DNA of 64,000 nucleotides from Bacteroidales bacterium UBA1309 (GTDB lineage Bacteria > Bacteroidota > Bacteroidia > Bacteroidales > Dysgonomonadaceae), in assembly GCA_002307185.1 (NCBI GenBank), contig DBTT01000004.1, positions 1-64,000 on the forward strand, read 5' to 3'. How positions within the stretch are numbered: position 1 is the first letter of the stretch; each line of letters begins with the position of its first letter. Both the position numbers and the translations under genes were made by a program. Shown one piece after another: positions 1 through 8,516 of this stretch. A model generated the notes under the pieces. The model was not told the DNA's origin, made no database searches, and saw only the letters and a list, made by a program, of their open reading frames with translations.

Positions 1-61
1 CCCAATTTTAATGGGACACTAGTGTTAATTTGTGAAAGTGATTTTTAAAAAGGAAGAGCTT

Positions 62-655
62 ATGAAAAAGAGTATTCTTGTTTACTTATGTGTGTTTGTG
101 TGTATTGGGCTTAATGCCCAAATTCTTTCTGGAGATAGAAATGGCTTCAGTCTAAATGACCGGATTTCAAAAAGTCGAATAGGATTGGAGTTTGGGGGAG
201 GAGGTAATGGGGCTTTCGCCTTTGATCTCGGCGTGCATTATTCTCATAATTATACGAATAGTTTTGCTTGGGATGTCCTGTCTATAAAGACAACGATTAA
301 TCCGGACGATTTTAATGGATCTATATGCTCTTCCTTTATGACTGGAGTTAAATTAAGTTCTCCTGAATCAAAGTTGGGCATAAATGGATATTTGTTAGGA
401 AGAATTGGTTATGGTTATTATTATAAAAATAGCATTGGAGGGGTCAACTATGAACTCGGAGCAGGAATCAACATAACATCAAAAATATATATTGGATATG
501 CATACACTCATTTTGATGGGTCATTCAAAGAAACTAAAACAAAAACAGTCTATTCCCAAAAAAATGGTAAGCTTACATCTACAAAAGAGTCATATACAGT
601 CTCTACCGATAGTAAAAGTAATTATCATTCTTTTCGTATAGGGTTCTATTTATAA
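62..655 (+). CDS. exported beta-barrel-like protein, unknown function
   Basis: A 197-residue protein opening with a clear signal peptide (MKKSILVYLCVFVCIGLNAQ, cleavage likely after NAQ). The mature part alternates short glycine- and aromatic-rich strands (for example GRIGYGYYYK, GAGINITSKIYIGYAYTHF) and ends in FRIGFYL, a terminal aromatic strand as in small outer-membrane barrels. I infer an outer-membrane or periplasmic location and recognise no family. I chose the ATG at 62 over an upstream GTG at 32 because AGGAAGAG at 50-57 gives a plausible ribosome site and the signal peptide begins there. The gene is AT-rich like the next three. Confidence 0.7.
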   Translation: MKKSILVYLCVFVCIGLNAQILSGDRNGFSLNDRISKSRIGLEFGGGGNGAFAFDLGVHYSHNYTNSFAWDVLSIKTTINPDDFNGSICSSFMTGVKLSSPESKLGINGYLLGRIGYGYYYKNSIGGVNYELGAGINITSKIYIGYAYTHFDGSFKETKTKTVYSQKNGKLTSTKESYTVSTDSKSNYHSFRIGFYL

Positions 656-784
656 TGCAATATGTCAAGTTATTATACTCGGAGTCAGAGACTGCCAAGT
701 TTAGATATAATCAATCTAAATAGCTCCGGACTAAATTATTTTATTTGTCTGAAAATTATATTATTAATCTATTATGTGATTAAA

Positions 785-1231
785 ATGAAAAATGTTTTAT
801 TTAAAATGACCCTTTTGTCAACATTTGCTTTCATGTCTATCTCATGCAGCAAAGATAGCGATGATGTTTTCCTGTCTGAAGTAATTGTCGGCAGTTGGTT
901 TGCCGTTAGTAGTCAAGATGAATCAAATTCAATTGTATATTCTGAATCAGTCTCAGCAATAACGTTAACTTTTAGGACAGATGGAACCTACAAATGGGCA
1001 TTGTCATATACAAATTCTTCTGCAGTGCCAATAACTTTTACAGGGACTTATACATATAATGATGACAAAAATACTATAACATTAAATGGAAAAGCCACAG
1101 TTGGAAATTATGTGTTCAAACAAAATGACAAATGGACAGCCAGTAAATTGTCAAAAAATGAGATGGAAATATGGGAAGATACAGGTGTGAAGGGTACTGG
1201 TGTCAGGACAATGGTCTGGTCTAAAAAATAA
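785..1231 (+). CDS. small lipoprotein, lipocalin-like
   Basis: A 148-residue lipoprotein: the N-terminus ends in a lipobox (SISC-SKDSDD), followed by a run of acidic residues typical of Bacteroidetes surface lipoproteins. The mature domain has the layout of lipocalin-like proteins of this phylum: IVGSWFAVSS near the start, then LTFRTDGTYKW, GTYTYNDDKNTITL and a C-terminal MVWSKK strand. Ligand and function are unknown. The reading frame is open from 662, but the signal peptide begins at the ATG at 785, so that start is used. Confidence 0.65.
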   Translation: MKNVLFKMTLLSTFAFMSISCSKDSDDVFLSEVIVGSWFAVSSQDESNSIVYSESVSAITLTFRTDGTYKWALSYTNSSAVPITFTGTYTYNDDKNTITLNGKATVGNYVFKQNDKWTASKLSKNEMEIWEDTGVKGTGVRTMVWSKK

Positions 1232-1253
1232 TTTGATTAAAACATTATAACCA

Positions 1254-1859
1254 ATGAAAAAAGCATTTATTCTAATAATGTTAATCGTGTCGTCTATAGC
1301 TCTATTCGCAGAAAAAAAAGAGGATATTTTTAAGAAATACACAGACGAAAAATATTACGAGGTAAATAATGGAGAAATTGTTGTCTCCAAGATACTTGAA
1401 GGTGTGCCTGGTACCAAAGATGAAATTTACAATCGGATAAAGTCTTTTTTTGTGAGAACCTATAAAGATGGGAAGTCTGTTATCCAAGTAGACGACAAAG
1501 AGGCCGGGGTCCTAATAGGTAAAGGACAGTATTTTAAGATAGTAGCATTTTCTTTAGGAGGAGGCATTGTTAATGCAGATCATATATTGAGAGTGGACAT
1601 AAAAGATGGACGAATCAGGGTCGTATGTAGCATATCAACTATGACAAATCTCTTTTTTATTCCTGGCCATGAGAATATAGAATATGAATACCATGTTGTG
1701 GATTATGCGCCTTTCACTAATAAAAGATCTAGCTCTACAAAAAGCGTACAGTTAAGTGCATTAATAAAGTGCATTGAGCTTATGCATTACAGTATCGATA
1801 ATCTTGAAAAAGCGGTAAAAGTTGGGTTAATAAAAGGGGAAAATAGAACAGATTGGTAA
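1254..1859 (+). CDS. exported DUF4468-type protein
   Basis: A 201-residue protein with signal peptide (MKKAFILIMLIVSSIALFAE). The mature region, with YYEVNNGEIVVSKILEGVPGTKDEIYNRIKSFF followed by VQVDDKE-like and GKGQY segments, matches my recollection of the DUF4468 (TBP-like fold) family common in Bacteroidetes; function unknown. It lies 22 bases after the preceding lipoprotein and may be co-transcribed with it. Family assignment is from pattern memory, not a search. Confidence 0.6.
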   Translation: MKKAFILIMLIVSSIALFAEKKEDIFKKYTDEKYYEVNNGEIVVSKILEGVPGTKDEIYNRIKSFFVRTYKDGKSVIQVDDKEAGVLIGKGQYFKIVAFSLGGGIVNADHILRVDIKDGRIRVVCSISTMTNLFFIPGHENIEYEYHVVDYAPFTNKRSSSTKSVQLSALIKCIELMHYSIDNLEKAVKVGLIKGENRTDW

Positions 1860-1987
1860 CGACCTGAATCTCTTAAATGCAAGGTACTGATATGTCTCTA
1901 TATAAACAAGAATAATAAATGAAGATGTAGTTCTTTTCTTAAATATTATAAGAATCCGGTGTCTCTATTAAATTAAACAAATCTACT

Positions 1988-2755
1988 ATGGTAACAAAAA
2001 ACATTAGATTTAATCATCTAAGATTATTATCGCTAATTACTGTAATTATCACGTTCTCTACCAATATGCATGCGCAATACGGATATGATGAATTAAATCA
2101 GGATCTCAAAAGAGCGGAAGAGCAGTATAATAATATGATGAGACTGATGAACTCAGACAAATCATATTCCACCACTATTATCCAAGAAGGATTTTATAGT
2201 GAAGACGGAAGAAACGTCGCCTTTGTTGCTAACATCTCAAAATATACAAATAATGGATTAGCTAATGTCAATATTGAAAATTTTTCAAAAACACAAAAAA
2301 AAAGGCTTTTCGTTTATAAATTCAATGGAACGGATTATTTAAAAGTTGGGATTCCTTTTACTACCGATTGGGAACTGAACAAGGGTGATATCATTACTAT
2401 TTCTATCAACGGCGGAAAGACATATACCTATGTTGTCGGTGGAGATATAAGCCTGAAAGATTGGGAAGCTTTCAAGAACCATAAATTAGCCGAATGGAGT
2501 TATAGAGGGACTAATCACAACAATTACAATTCGCCCAGTATCTATTCTGCTCCCACCGTACCATCACAAGCAAACACATATAGTCAACCAGCCAAGTCTC
2601 TTTGCTATAGATGCAATGGGAAAATGTCATGTTTAGTATGCAGCGGTACAGGAACCATATACAATCCCTATGGAACTGGAGACAAGAGAACTTGCAGTAC
2701 ATGTAGCGGTACAGGAAAATGCCCAAGATGCGGCGGAACAGGATTTGAAAAATAA
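1988..2755 (+). CDS. exported protein with C-terminal DnaJ-type cysteine-rich zinc finger
   Basis: A 255-residue protein. Residues 1-30 form a signal peptide ending in MHAQ. The middle contains a beta-rich segment of about 130 residues that I do not recognise. The last 50 residues hold four CxxC pairs in the arrangement of the DnaJ central zinc finger (CYRCNG, CLVCSGTG, CSTCSGTG, CPRCGGTG), enough for two zinc sites. In DnaJ the motif assists substrate handling; in exported Bacteroidetes proteins its role is not known. The frame ends 13 bases before the next lipoprotein start, so the two are probably one transcript. Confidence 0.65.
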   Translation: MVTKNIRFNHLRLLSLITVIITFSTNMHAQYGYDELNQDLKRAEEQYNNMMRLMNSDKSYSTTIIQEGFYSEDGRNVAFVANISKYTNNGLANVNIENFSKTQKKRLFVYKFNGTDYLKVGIPFTTDWELNKGDIITISINGGKTYTYVVGGDISLKDWEAFKNHKLAEWSYRGTNHNNYNSPSIYSAPTVPSQANTYSQPAKSLCYRCNGKMSCLVCSGTGTIYNPYGTGDKRTCSTCSGTGKCPRCGGTGFEK

Positions 2756-2768
2756 AAACAGAACAATC

Positions 2769-3518
2769 ATGTCAACAACAAAACCAATCTACATTCATGT
2801 TAAGTTAATTGCAATTATCCTTTTGGTTATAATTGCTTTAAGCACTACATCATGTTCAAAAGATAATGATGATTCATGTTCAAAAGTAGATAGTGACTTC
2901 TCTGGGGGGAGTGGCACGTTCACCGATCCACGCGATGGTGTCGCTTACAAATGGGTAAAAATCGGAACACAAATATGGATGGCCGAAAATCTTAAGGCAA
3001 CCAAATACAATGATGGAAGTGCTATACCTAATGTAACGGATCAAGCTGCATGGGAAAGTCTGAAAACTGGTGCCTACTGCTACTATGCAAATAATGCCTT
3101 AACTTATGGAAGTATCTATGGCTGCCTGTATAATTGGTATGCAGTGAATACGGGCAAGCTTGCACCCAAAGGTTGGCACGCACCAACAGATGGCGAGTGG
3201 GCTACTCTAAGTAGTTACTTGGGTGGTGATGCTGTTGCTGGCGGCAAATTGAAAGAGGCTGGAACCACTCATTGGAATAGTCCCAATATCGCTGCGACCA
3301 ATTCTACTGGCTTTTCGGCCTTGCCGGGTGGCGGCCGTGGTAACGGCTACGGTTTCAACTCAAGTGTTGGCGTCTTTGGCTGCTGGTGGAGTTCTACGCC
3401 TAACGGGACTTTGGGTGCCTGGGGTAGGTATTTATATTCCAGTCTCGTCGAGATAGATAAGGACGATAGCGACTTTAGGTATGGTGGCGGCTCCGTCCGG
3501 TGTATCAAGGATAATTGA
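2769..3518 (+). CDS. FISUMP-domain lipoprotein
   Basis: A 249-residue lipoprotein. The leader MSTTKPIYIHVKLIAIILL continues to a lipobox (TTSC-SKDND). The mature part shows the Fibrobacter succinogenes major paralogous domain: FTDPRDGVAYKWVKIGTQIWMAENL, YNWYAV, GWHAPTDGEWATL, GFSALPGGGR and a closing VRCIKDN. The domain is found on surface proteins of Bacteroidetes and Fibrobacteres; its biochemical role is unknown. I chose the ATG at 2769 because it opens the signal peptide. Its first 35 codons are nearly identical to those of the next gene although the mature proteins are unrelated. Confidence 0.8.
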   Translation: MSTTKPIYIHVKLIAIILLVIIALSTTSCSKDNDDSCSKVDSDFSGGSGTFTDPRDGVAYKWVKIGTQIWMAENLKATKYNDGSAIPNVTDQAAWESLKTGAYCYYANNALTYGSIYGCLYNWYAVNTGKLAPKGWHAPTDGEWATLSSYLGGDAVAGGKLKEAGTTHWNSPNIAATNSTGFSALPGGGRGNGYGFNSSVGVFGCWWSSTPNGTLGAWGRYLYSSLVEIDKDDSDFRYGGGSVRCIKDN

Positions 3519-3603
3519 TCACCCACTAACAACCGTTTTGAACTGCTCGTAGAATGAAACCCGACAAATTCAACTTGATAACACTAATTTAGATCGTATG
3601 CTT

Positions 3604-3948
3604 ATGTCAACAACAAAACCAATCCACATTCATCTTAAGTCAATCGCAATTATACTTTTGGCAATAATTGCGTTAAGTGCTACATCATGTTCAAAGGAAA
3701 ACGATGATTCCGGCAATCAAGGCAATTCAACCACCTCATGCGCTTCCCTACAAAACCAATACGACATCCAAGAAGGATACTTAACCGGAGATATCAGAAG
3801 ATATAAAAAAGCCACCAATGCAAGTTTAAGGCAATCAATTCTAAAGAGCATAAGAGCAACCCAAAACCTTATGCGAATAATCCGGCAAAAAGCGGCAAAA
3901 AACGGATGCTCATTCACCAAATCAAGTTATGAGAACTGGAATCCATAA
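3604..3948 (+). CDS. small lipoprotein sharing the preceding gene's leader
   Basis: A 114-residue lipoprotein with leader MSTTKPIHIHLKSIAIILL and lipobox SATSC-SKEND. The mature portion is short, lysine/arginine-rich and mostly helical (SILKSIRATQNLMRIIRQKAAKNG), with three cysteines in all. I recognise no domain. An ATG two codons upstream (3598) is possible; the one at 3604 aligns with the start of the neighbouring FISUMP lipoprotein. It looks like a duplicated leader joined to a different mature sequence, or the remains of a longer duplicated gene. Confidence 0.55.
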   Translation: MSTTKPIHIHLKSIAIILLAIIALSATSCSKENDDSGNQGNSTTSCASLQNQYDIQEGYLTGDIRRYKKATNASLRQSILKSIRATQNLMRIIRQKAAKNGCSFTKSSYENWNP

Positions 3949-4066
3949 TGAGGTGTGTTCCAAGAAAAAAAAGAAAAAAATCTCCCCCAACCCCTTGCTC
4001 ATTCCACACAATATCATATCTTTATGTCCGATAACTCTTAATACTAATCATCAAAATCTCTTAATT

Positions 4067-4798
4067 ATGACATCAACCGACGAAACAGGTCATGCAAAAA
4101 ACATCGACAACTTCAAAATCCTTATCTCAGCAGCAGCCCAATTGGGTGCGATCTACAATCCGGCACCGTCCTTGATTCAGCTACCAACGCTCGTCAGCCT
4201 GCTGGCTGGTGCGGAAAATTCCTCCGAACTCCTTGCCCAAGCTCGTAGAAACTTCGACGAGGCCACCAACAGCCGGGCTGCGCTTTTCGGACCCCTTGCC
4301 AACAAAGCCAGCCGCATTGTCGCCACCATGGAGCTTTCTGGTATTGAAGACAAGACTGTCGATAACGCCAAAAGTTTGCTTAAGAAAATACGAGGGACAC
4401 GCACTTCTTCCAAACCGGTTGCCGCCGCAAGCGATCCTGCTACGCCTCCAAAAGCTACGATCTCCACCTCCCAACTCAGTTATGCCAACCAATTATCCAA
4501 CTTCGCACTCCTTGTAGGGCAGGCGGTAGGGCTACCTGCCTATTCCACCAACGAGCCAGACCTACAGCCCAACGGCCTAAACGCTTACTTGGCCGATCTC
4601 AACACGGCGCACAACCGCGTCATCGACACGGAAAACGCCTATTCCCTGGCTTTGACCACACGTGACTCGGCCCTTTATGCCGACAACACGGGCTTGGTGG
4701 ATGTAAGCCTTGCCGTGAAAAAATATGTCAAGACACTCAACATCCCCGACAACCAACTGGTAAAAACAATCCTCTCGCTTGAATTCCGAAGGAAATAA
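4067..4798 (+). CDS. conserved-looking cytoplasmic protein, unknown function
   Basis: A 243-residue, alanine/leucine-rich protein without signal peptide, largely helical, with a central proline/serine/threonine linker (TSSKPVAAASDPATPPKATI, about residues 116-135) separating two helical halves. The halves resemble each other loosely (ELLAQARRNFDEATNSRAALFG versus DLNTAHNRVIDTENAYSLALTT), which suggests an internal duplication. I do not recognise a family. The start at 4067 follows an A-rich leader. The gene is visibly more GC-rich than the AT-rich lipoprotein genes before it. Confidence 0.6.
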   Translation: MTSTDETGHAKNIDNFKILISAAAQLGAIYNPAPSLIQLPTLVSLLAGAENSSELLAQARRNFDEATNSRAALFGPLANKASRIVATMELSGIEDKTVDNAKSLLKKIRGTRTSSKPVAAASDPATPPKATISTSQLSYANQLSNFALLVGQAVGLPAYSTNEPDLQPNGLNAYLADLNTAHNRVIDTENAYSLALTTRDSALYADNTGLVDVSLAVKKYVKTLNIPDNQLVKTILSLEFRRK

Positions 4799-4822
4799 GT
4801 CCGGCTCACACCCAGCTTAATC

Positions 4823-4857
4823 TACAGGGCGGATCACTCAAAGTGATCCGCCCTGTA
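4823..4857. terminator. perfect 16-bp hairpin between convergent genes
   Basis: TACAGGGCGGATCACT (4823-4838), loop CAA, then the exact reverse complement (4842-4857). It follows the stop of the preceding + gene by 24 bases. There is no T-run on either strand, so it is either a non-canonical bidirectional terminator or a transcript-end stabiliser. Confidence 0.6.
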
Positions 4858-4897
4858 GCATATCATCCGCAATAAGTATAGCTCCTTTTGGCAACAC

Positions 4898-5104
4898 CGT
4901 TATGTGGACTCCCACCGTTGTTGATTGAACTCCAGTCGTTGCTGCTATAACTGGCACCGTTTCCGCTTGAACTCCCGCTGTGTCTGCTACAACTCGCCAC
5001 GTTGTTGCTATAACTCGTCCCGTTGCTACTACAACTCGGGTCGTTGTTGCTATGACTCGCACCGTTGCTGCTTGAATTCGCACCGTATCGGCTTCAACTA
5101 CGGC
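4898..5104. repeat. degenerate 21-nt tandem repeat array (about 9.5 units)
   Basis: Nine full units of 21 nt start at 4916, 4937, 4958, 4979, 5000, 5021, 5042, 5063 and 5084, with an 18-nt relic at 4898. Most begin CGTTG and share a core like TGCTATAACTCG; the last few bases vary. The spacing is exact while the sequence drifts. A second array of identical period lies at 20047-20298. Confidence 0.85.
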
Positions 5105-5200
5105 TGTCAGTCTTACACAAAACACGCGGCATCACATATTTCTGACACGTTCACCTCGGCTGTGAATAACATTTCAATAGATTTCTTGGTTCGAACTGCG

Positions 5201-6199
5201 CTATTTGCCAGCAAAAGCATCCGGATACTTTACCCGATACAGCATGCTACCGTCGCTGGCATATATCCATGTGTCAAACATCCTTTCCGATTTCGTTAGT
5301 TCAATAACCCTTGCCCCATATCCTATACTGTTGTAAGTGGTTTTACTTCCCGAAAAGCGGCCGTAAGCCAAGCATATCCCATTCAGGCAGCCAATGTAGT
5401 CGTTGTCGTGATCGTGTCCAGTGAAGGTTCCCATCACGTCGCCATGTTCAACCATGGTGGCAAACATGCCGGTATTTAGGAAGCCGGGGCATTCCTGTTC
5501 CTTCCTTGTTCCGAACACGGGGCTTTTCTTCACAAAGTTCTTAGTCGTATCCGAAAGAAGTGCATACTCTTGCAATGGAATATGGAAAAACGCCAATGCC
5601 GGATAGGGTTTTCCATTGTTTTGTTTCGTAAAATAGGCACTGTTCTTCGCATACCAATCCACTTGGTTAGCACCAAACCAATCGTATCCTTTTTGTCCTC
5701 CAATGTTATTGTACGCATTGGAGTCCATAAAGTACAATACAGCGCCGGTTTTCCCCGCCTCATCTTTGACTTCCAGAATGTAATTTCCAACTCCCTTCAA
5801 GTAGGCCGGGCCTTCTTGTGTCAAAGAATAAGGTTTTTGGATCACGTAATCGATAATTTGCCGGCGAGTCCAGTCTTGTTCATCGTCGTGATTCCCCAGC
5901 ACCACGGCGTATGGAATTTTACGATCGATCACGGGTGCCAAGACTTCATCCCATCCGGGTTTGGCCGCTTTGTTGGTGACTATATCTCCGGTGAAAGCTA
6001 CCAAATCAGGTTTTTCGGCATCCAGCACCTTTTGCATCATGCTGATCGACTTTGCCGATTCCGCCGAATTGCACTGGTAGTGTATGTCGGTGAACTGCAC
6101 GATCTTGAATTTTCCATTTTTGCCAAAATGCAATGTTTCCTGAGCATAAATCCCTGCCACACAAATTGTAAGAAGAAAGAATAATCCCGTTTTTTTCAT
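5201..6199 (-). CDS. exported calcineurin-like metallophosphoesterase
   Basis: A 332-residue phosphoesterase with signal peptide ending in GIYAQ. The metallophosphatase motifs appear in order: FTDIHYQC (D-x-H, about residues 36-43), GDIV, GNHDDE and GHDHDND near residue 245. These ligate the dinuclear metal centre, so hydrolysis of phosphate mono- or diesters in the periplasm is the likely role; substrate unknown (the family includes purple-acid-phosphatase-like and Dcr2-like enzymes). It starts 11 bases after the stop of the upstream alkaline phosphatase fusion, so the two form an operon for phosphate release. Confidence 0.85.
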   Translation of the reverse strand: MKKTGLFFLLTICVAGIYAQETLHFGKNGKFKIVQFTDIHYQCNSAESAKSISMMQKVLDAEKPDLVAFTGDIVTNKAAKPGWDEVLAPVIDRKIPYAVVLGNHDDEQDWTRRQIIDYVIQKPYSLTQEGPAYLKGVGNYILEVKDEAGKTGAVLYFMDSNAYNNIGGQKGYDWFGANQVDWYAKNSAYFTKQNNGKPYPALAFFHIPLQEYALLSDTTKNFVKKSPVFGTRKEQECPGFLNTGMFATMVEHGDVMGTFTGHDHDNDYIGCLNGICLAYGRFSGSKTTYNSIGYGARVIELTKSERMFDTWIYASDGSMLYRVKYPDAFAGK

Positions 6200-6210
6200 T
6201 TTTAGTTCTT

Positions 6211-8157
6211 TTATTTAATCGCGGATTTTATTTTATTTGGAATATCGTAATTGAAATATTTCCCGATAAATTTGTTCGATTGAGGCCCATAGGCAAATAC
6301 CGGGACCAAAATCGGAGTGTGGTCATCGGTCACATAGCAGGCGGTGACACGTCCCGTCCGGTTGTCTCCGTCAATCAAGGTAAGCCCACCTGTTTCATGG
6401 TCGGCAGTGACGATGACCAGTGTTTGCCCATTTTTATCTGCGAATTCCAAGGCTTCGGCAACAGCCTGGTCAAAGCTTAGTGTTTCCAAAATGGAACCCG
6501 GGAAATAACGGGCATGGCCAGCATAATCTATTTTTGCACCTTCCACCATCAGGAAAAATCCGTTGGGATTGACTTGGTTCAGTTTTTGGATCGCATTCTG
6601 CGTGGCTTGAGCCAACAACCCTATATTTTCGGCATTTGCAGCCTCTCCCATCCTTTCATCTATGCAAATACCTTTCCCCGATTGTAGATTTATATCGTTG
6701 ATGCTGGTTACAAAATTATAATTTTTCTTTTTCAATTCATCTATCAAATTCAGGCTATCGTGTCGCTGTGTGAATACATTCATCCCGCTACCGGCAAGCA
6801 ATGTCAGCTTGCCATCAAGCAGTTCCCGGGTAAGTCCATCGGCATCGTCGCGTTCCACATTGTGTCCATAAAAAACGGCAGGAGTGGCATCTGCCACATT
6901 TCCCAACGTGACCACCCCGTTGGCTCTCTCTTTTTCCAAGAAAAAGTCTGTCAGCAAAGGATAAGGCTCTCCTTCGTCGCTCATGCAAATATGCCTGTTG
7001 GAATTCTTTTTGCCAGTCGATAAGGCACTTCCCGAACCAGCCGAATCGGTTGTGAAAGCATCTTTGGAGGAGGTGCACATCATTCCCATATATTTCATCT
7101 TCAGCATTGTAAGACCTTGGTTAACACGGTCGGCAGCGGCGATTTGCGCCAGCCCCATGCCGTCGCCAATGAGGAGGATCACGTTTTTCACCGGCAAATT
7201 GATCCCATCGTTCCTGTATGTGGGGCTGTAGGTGGCGATGGTGTCGGCAAGTTGCATTTTTTCGTTGTGAAACCCGCCGAAAGCATATGTGGTTTTGTCG
7301 AGGCGGTCTGTCTTCACAATTTCTTCTGCGGCAGTCTTTTTTGCGCCCGAAATCTGATAATTCTTTTTCTCCCAGTCGCGGAAAAATTCGGCGCATTGTT
7401 CCACCTTGTCGGTGTTGATGTAATCCAGGCCGAGCCAATAGAAAGTGTTCCAAGCCGTCATGCCGTCGGGCGCTCCCCAAAAACGGACAGGCTTGCCCTG
7501 GGCGTGTGCTTTGTCGATAGCTGCCATCACTTTGGCTTTGTCGCCAGCCACAAGCGACCCTTTGCCATTCCAATGGGACAAGCTGTGAAAGTTTTCGCTA
7601 AACATAGCTACTTGCTTTAATTGTTGCTCGTTGTATTTTTCGGTCAAACTTCCGTCGAAAGTGATATAGGAAGGGTATTTCGAAAATTTGTCCGGTGCAG
7701 GAACATGACCGGTAATAACCACATGCACAGCATTCGGATTGGTATTCGGATTAAAAACTTCGGGATATTTCTCGCAAATCGCAACCAGAGCATTCATAAA
7801 TGCGTCCGTATTGTCAGATTTTATTTCCACAACGAGCTGTAGCGGGCGTTCTGCATCCGCCCAAGCTTTTCCTTTATTGATCTCGTAAAGCGACAGCAAG
7901 GGGCGCAGGTACAATGCCTCGAATGTCTTTTGGGGATGGATACCCACTTCGTCGTGACTAACGTAAAACTCCCCATCCCGATAGAACATATCTACCTCTA
8001 TCGAATATATTTTCTGGGAATAAGCCTCATAAAAAGGCACGATGCGAGTGTAATCGTTGTGGGAATGGATTTTTACTGGATATTGGGCCATGGCCGGATT
8101 TCCGAAAGAGGCAATGCAGGCAAGAGCTGTGGTGGATAGAACATTTTTTAAATTCAT
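6211..8157 (-). CDS. fusion of PLC/GDPD-like phosphodiesterase and alkaline phosphatase
   Basis: A 648-residue exported protein with two catalytic modules. Residues about 25-275 resemble the PI-PLC/glycerophosphodiester phosphodiesterase TIM barrel: HSHNDY early, then IEVDMFYRDGEFYVSHDE, the paired acidic and histidine residues of that fold. Residues about 320-648 are an alkaline phosphatase: NVILLIGDGMG (metal Asp), TDSAGSGSALSTG (nucleophile Ser), and VTADHETGG near the C-terminus (metal ligands). A diesterase joined to a monoesterase could release phosphate from phosphodiesters in one protein (inference). Signal peptide residues 1-24. It is the first gene of a pair with the metallophosphoesterase downstream. 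Confidence 0.85.
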   Translation of the reverse strand: MNLKNVLSTTALACIASFGNPAMAQYPVKIHSHNDYTRIVPFYEAYSQKIYSIEVDMFYRDGEFYVSHDEVGIHPQKTFEALYLRPLLSLYEINKGKAWADAERPLQLVVEIKSDNTDAFMNALVAICEKYPEVFNPNTNPNAVHVVITGHVPAPDKFSKYPSYITFDGSLTEKYNEQQLKQVAMFSENFHSLSHWNGKGSLVAGDKAKVMAAIDKAHAQGKPVRFWGAPDGMTAWNTFYWLGLDYINTDKVEQCAEFFRDWEKKNYQISGAKKTAAEEIVKTDRLDKTTYAFGGFHNEKMQLADTIATYSPTYRNDGINLPVKNVILLIGDGMGLAQIAAADRVNQGLTMLKMKYMGMMCTSSKDAFTTDSAGSGSALSTGKKNSNRHICMSDEGEPYPLLTDFFLEKERANGVVTLGNVADATPAVFYGHNVERDDADGLTRELLDGKLTLLAGSGMNVFTQRHDSLNLIDELKKKNYNFVTSINDINLQSGKGICIDERMGEAANAENIGLLAQATQNAIQKLNQVNPNGFFLMVEGAKIDYAGHARYFPGSILETLSFDQAVAEALEFADKNGQTLVIVTADHETGGLTLIDGDNRTGRVTACYVTDDHTPILVPVFAYGPQSNKFIGKYFNYDIPNKIKSAIK

Positions 8158-8190
8158 TATTTTTTACAGTATGTCTTCATTAAAGAGTCA

Positions 8191-8198
8191 CAAATATA
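8191..8198 (-). promoter_or_regulatory. Bacteroidetes -7 box upstream of the phosphatase operon
   Basis: Minus-strand TATATTTG fits the TAnnTTTG consensus, 33 bases ahead of the start codon. I do not see a TTG at the -33 position, so only the -7 element is called. Confidence 0.45.
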
Positions 8199-8387
8199 GA
8201 AATCGACCATAGCGAAGACGATAAGATGAAAATAAGATATTGATAAGTTGGTGTGAAGGGGTTTGTGTAAATTGGGATAAGTTTCCATGTCAAGTTGGTG
8301 AATCATCCTACCCCATTTTGTGAAAATTCGGGATGGGGATGTTCGCCTAAAGACAAACGACTGTTTTTTATCAGAAGATAATAAGTT

Positions 8388-8473
8388 TTGGGAAAAATAA
8401 AAAGAGCCTATGCCTGATACTATAAACCGAAGATCCGGATCGTAGATTGGATTACGATCTGGATACTAGGCTA
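8388..8473 (-). terminator. cruciform terminator downstream of nfo
   Basis: A 12-bp inner stem (8433-8444 with 8453-8464, one G-T pair) sits inside an outer AGCCTA/TAGGCT stem (8405-8410 with 8467-8472). On the minus strand it is followed by CTTTTTATTTTT, fitting an intrinsic terminator for the nfo operon. Confidence 0.6.
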
Positions 8474-8516
8474 TTTTTAGTCCTAAACGGAATTAATAGA
8501 AATTCGTTATTCCAAG

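Larger units (their letters stand above)
4799..5200. other. convergent intergenic region: hairpin plus 21-nt repeat array
   Basis: About 400 bases between convergently transcribed genes. It holds the 16-bp perfect hairpin and the 21-nt repeat array listed separately. Open frames run through the array on both strands because 21 is a multiple of three; they lack convincing starts and I do not call them genes. Confidence 0.7.
8158..8516. other. intergenic region: promoter box and terminator only
   Basis: Holds a minus-strand promoter box near 8191-8198 for the phosphatase operon and the cruciform terminator of nfo at about 8388-8473. I see no gene. Confidence 0.6.

Noticed and set aside
4838..5299. 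Long open frames over the first 21-nt array on both strands
   Set aside because: Openness follows from the 21-base period; starts are GTG or lack ribosome sites, and the frames run through a hairpin or into the antisense of the phosphoesterase gene.
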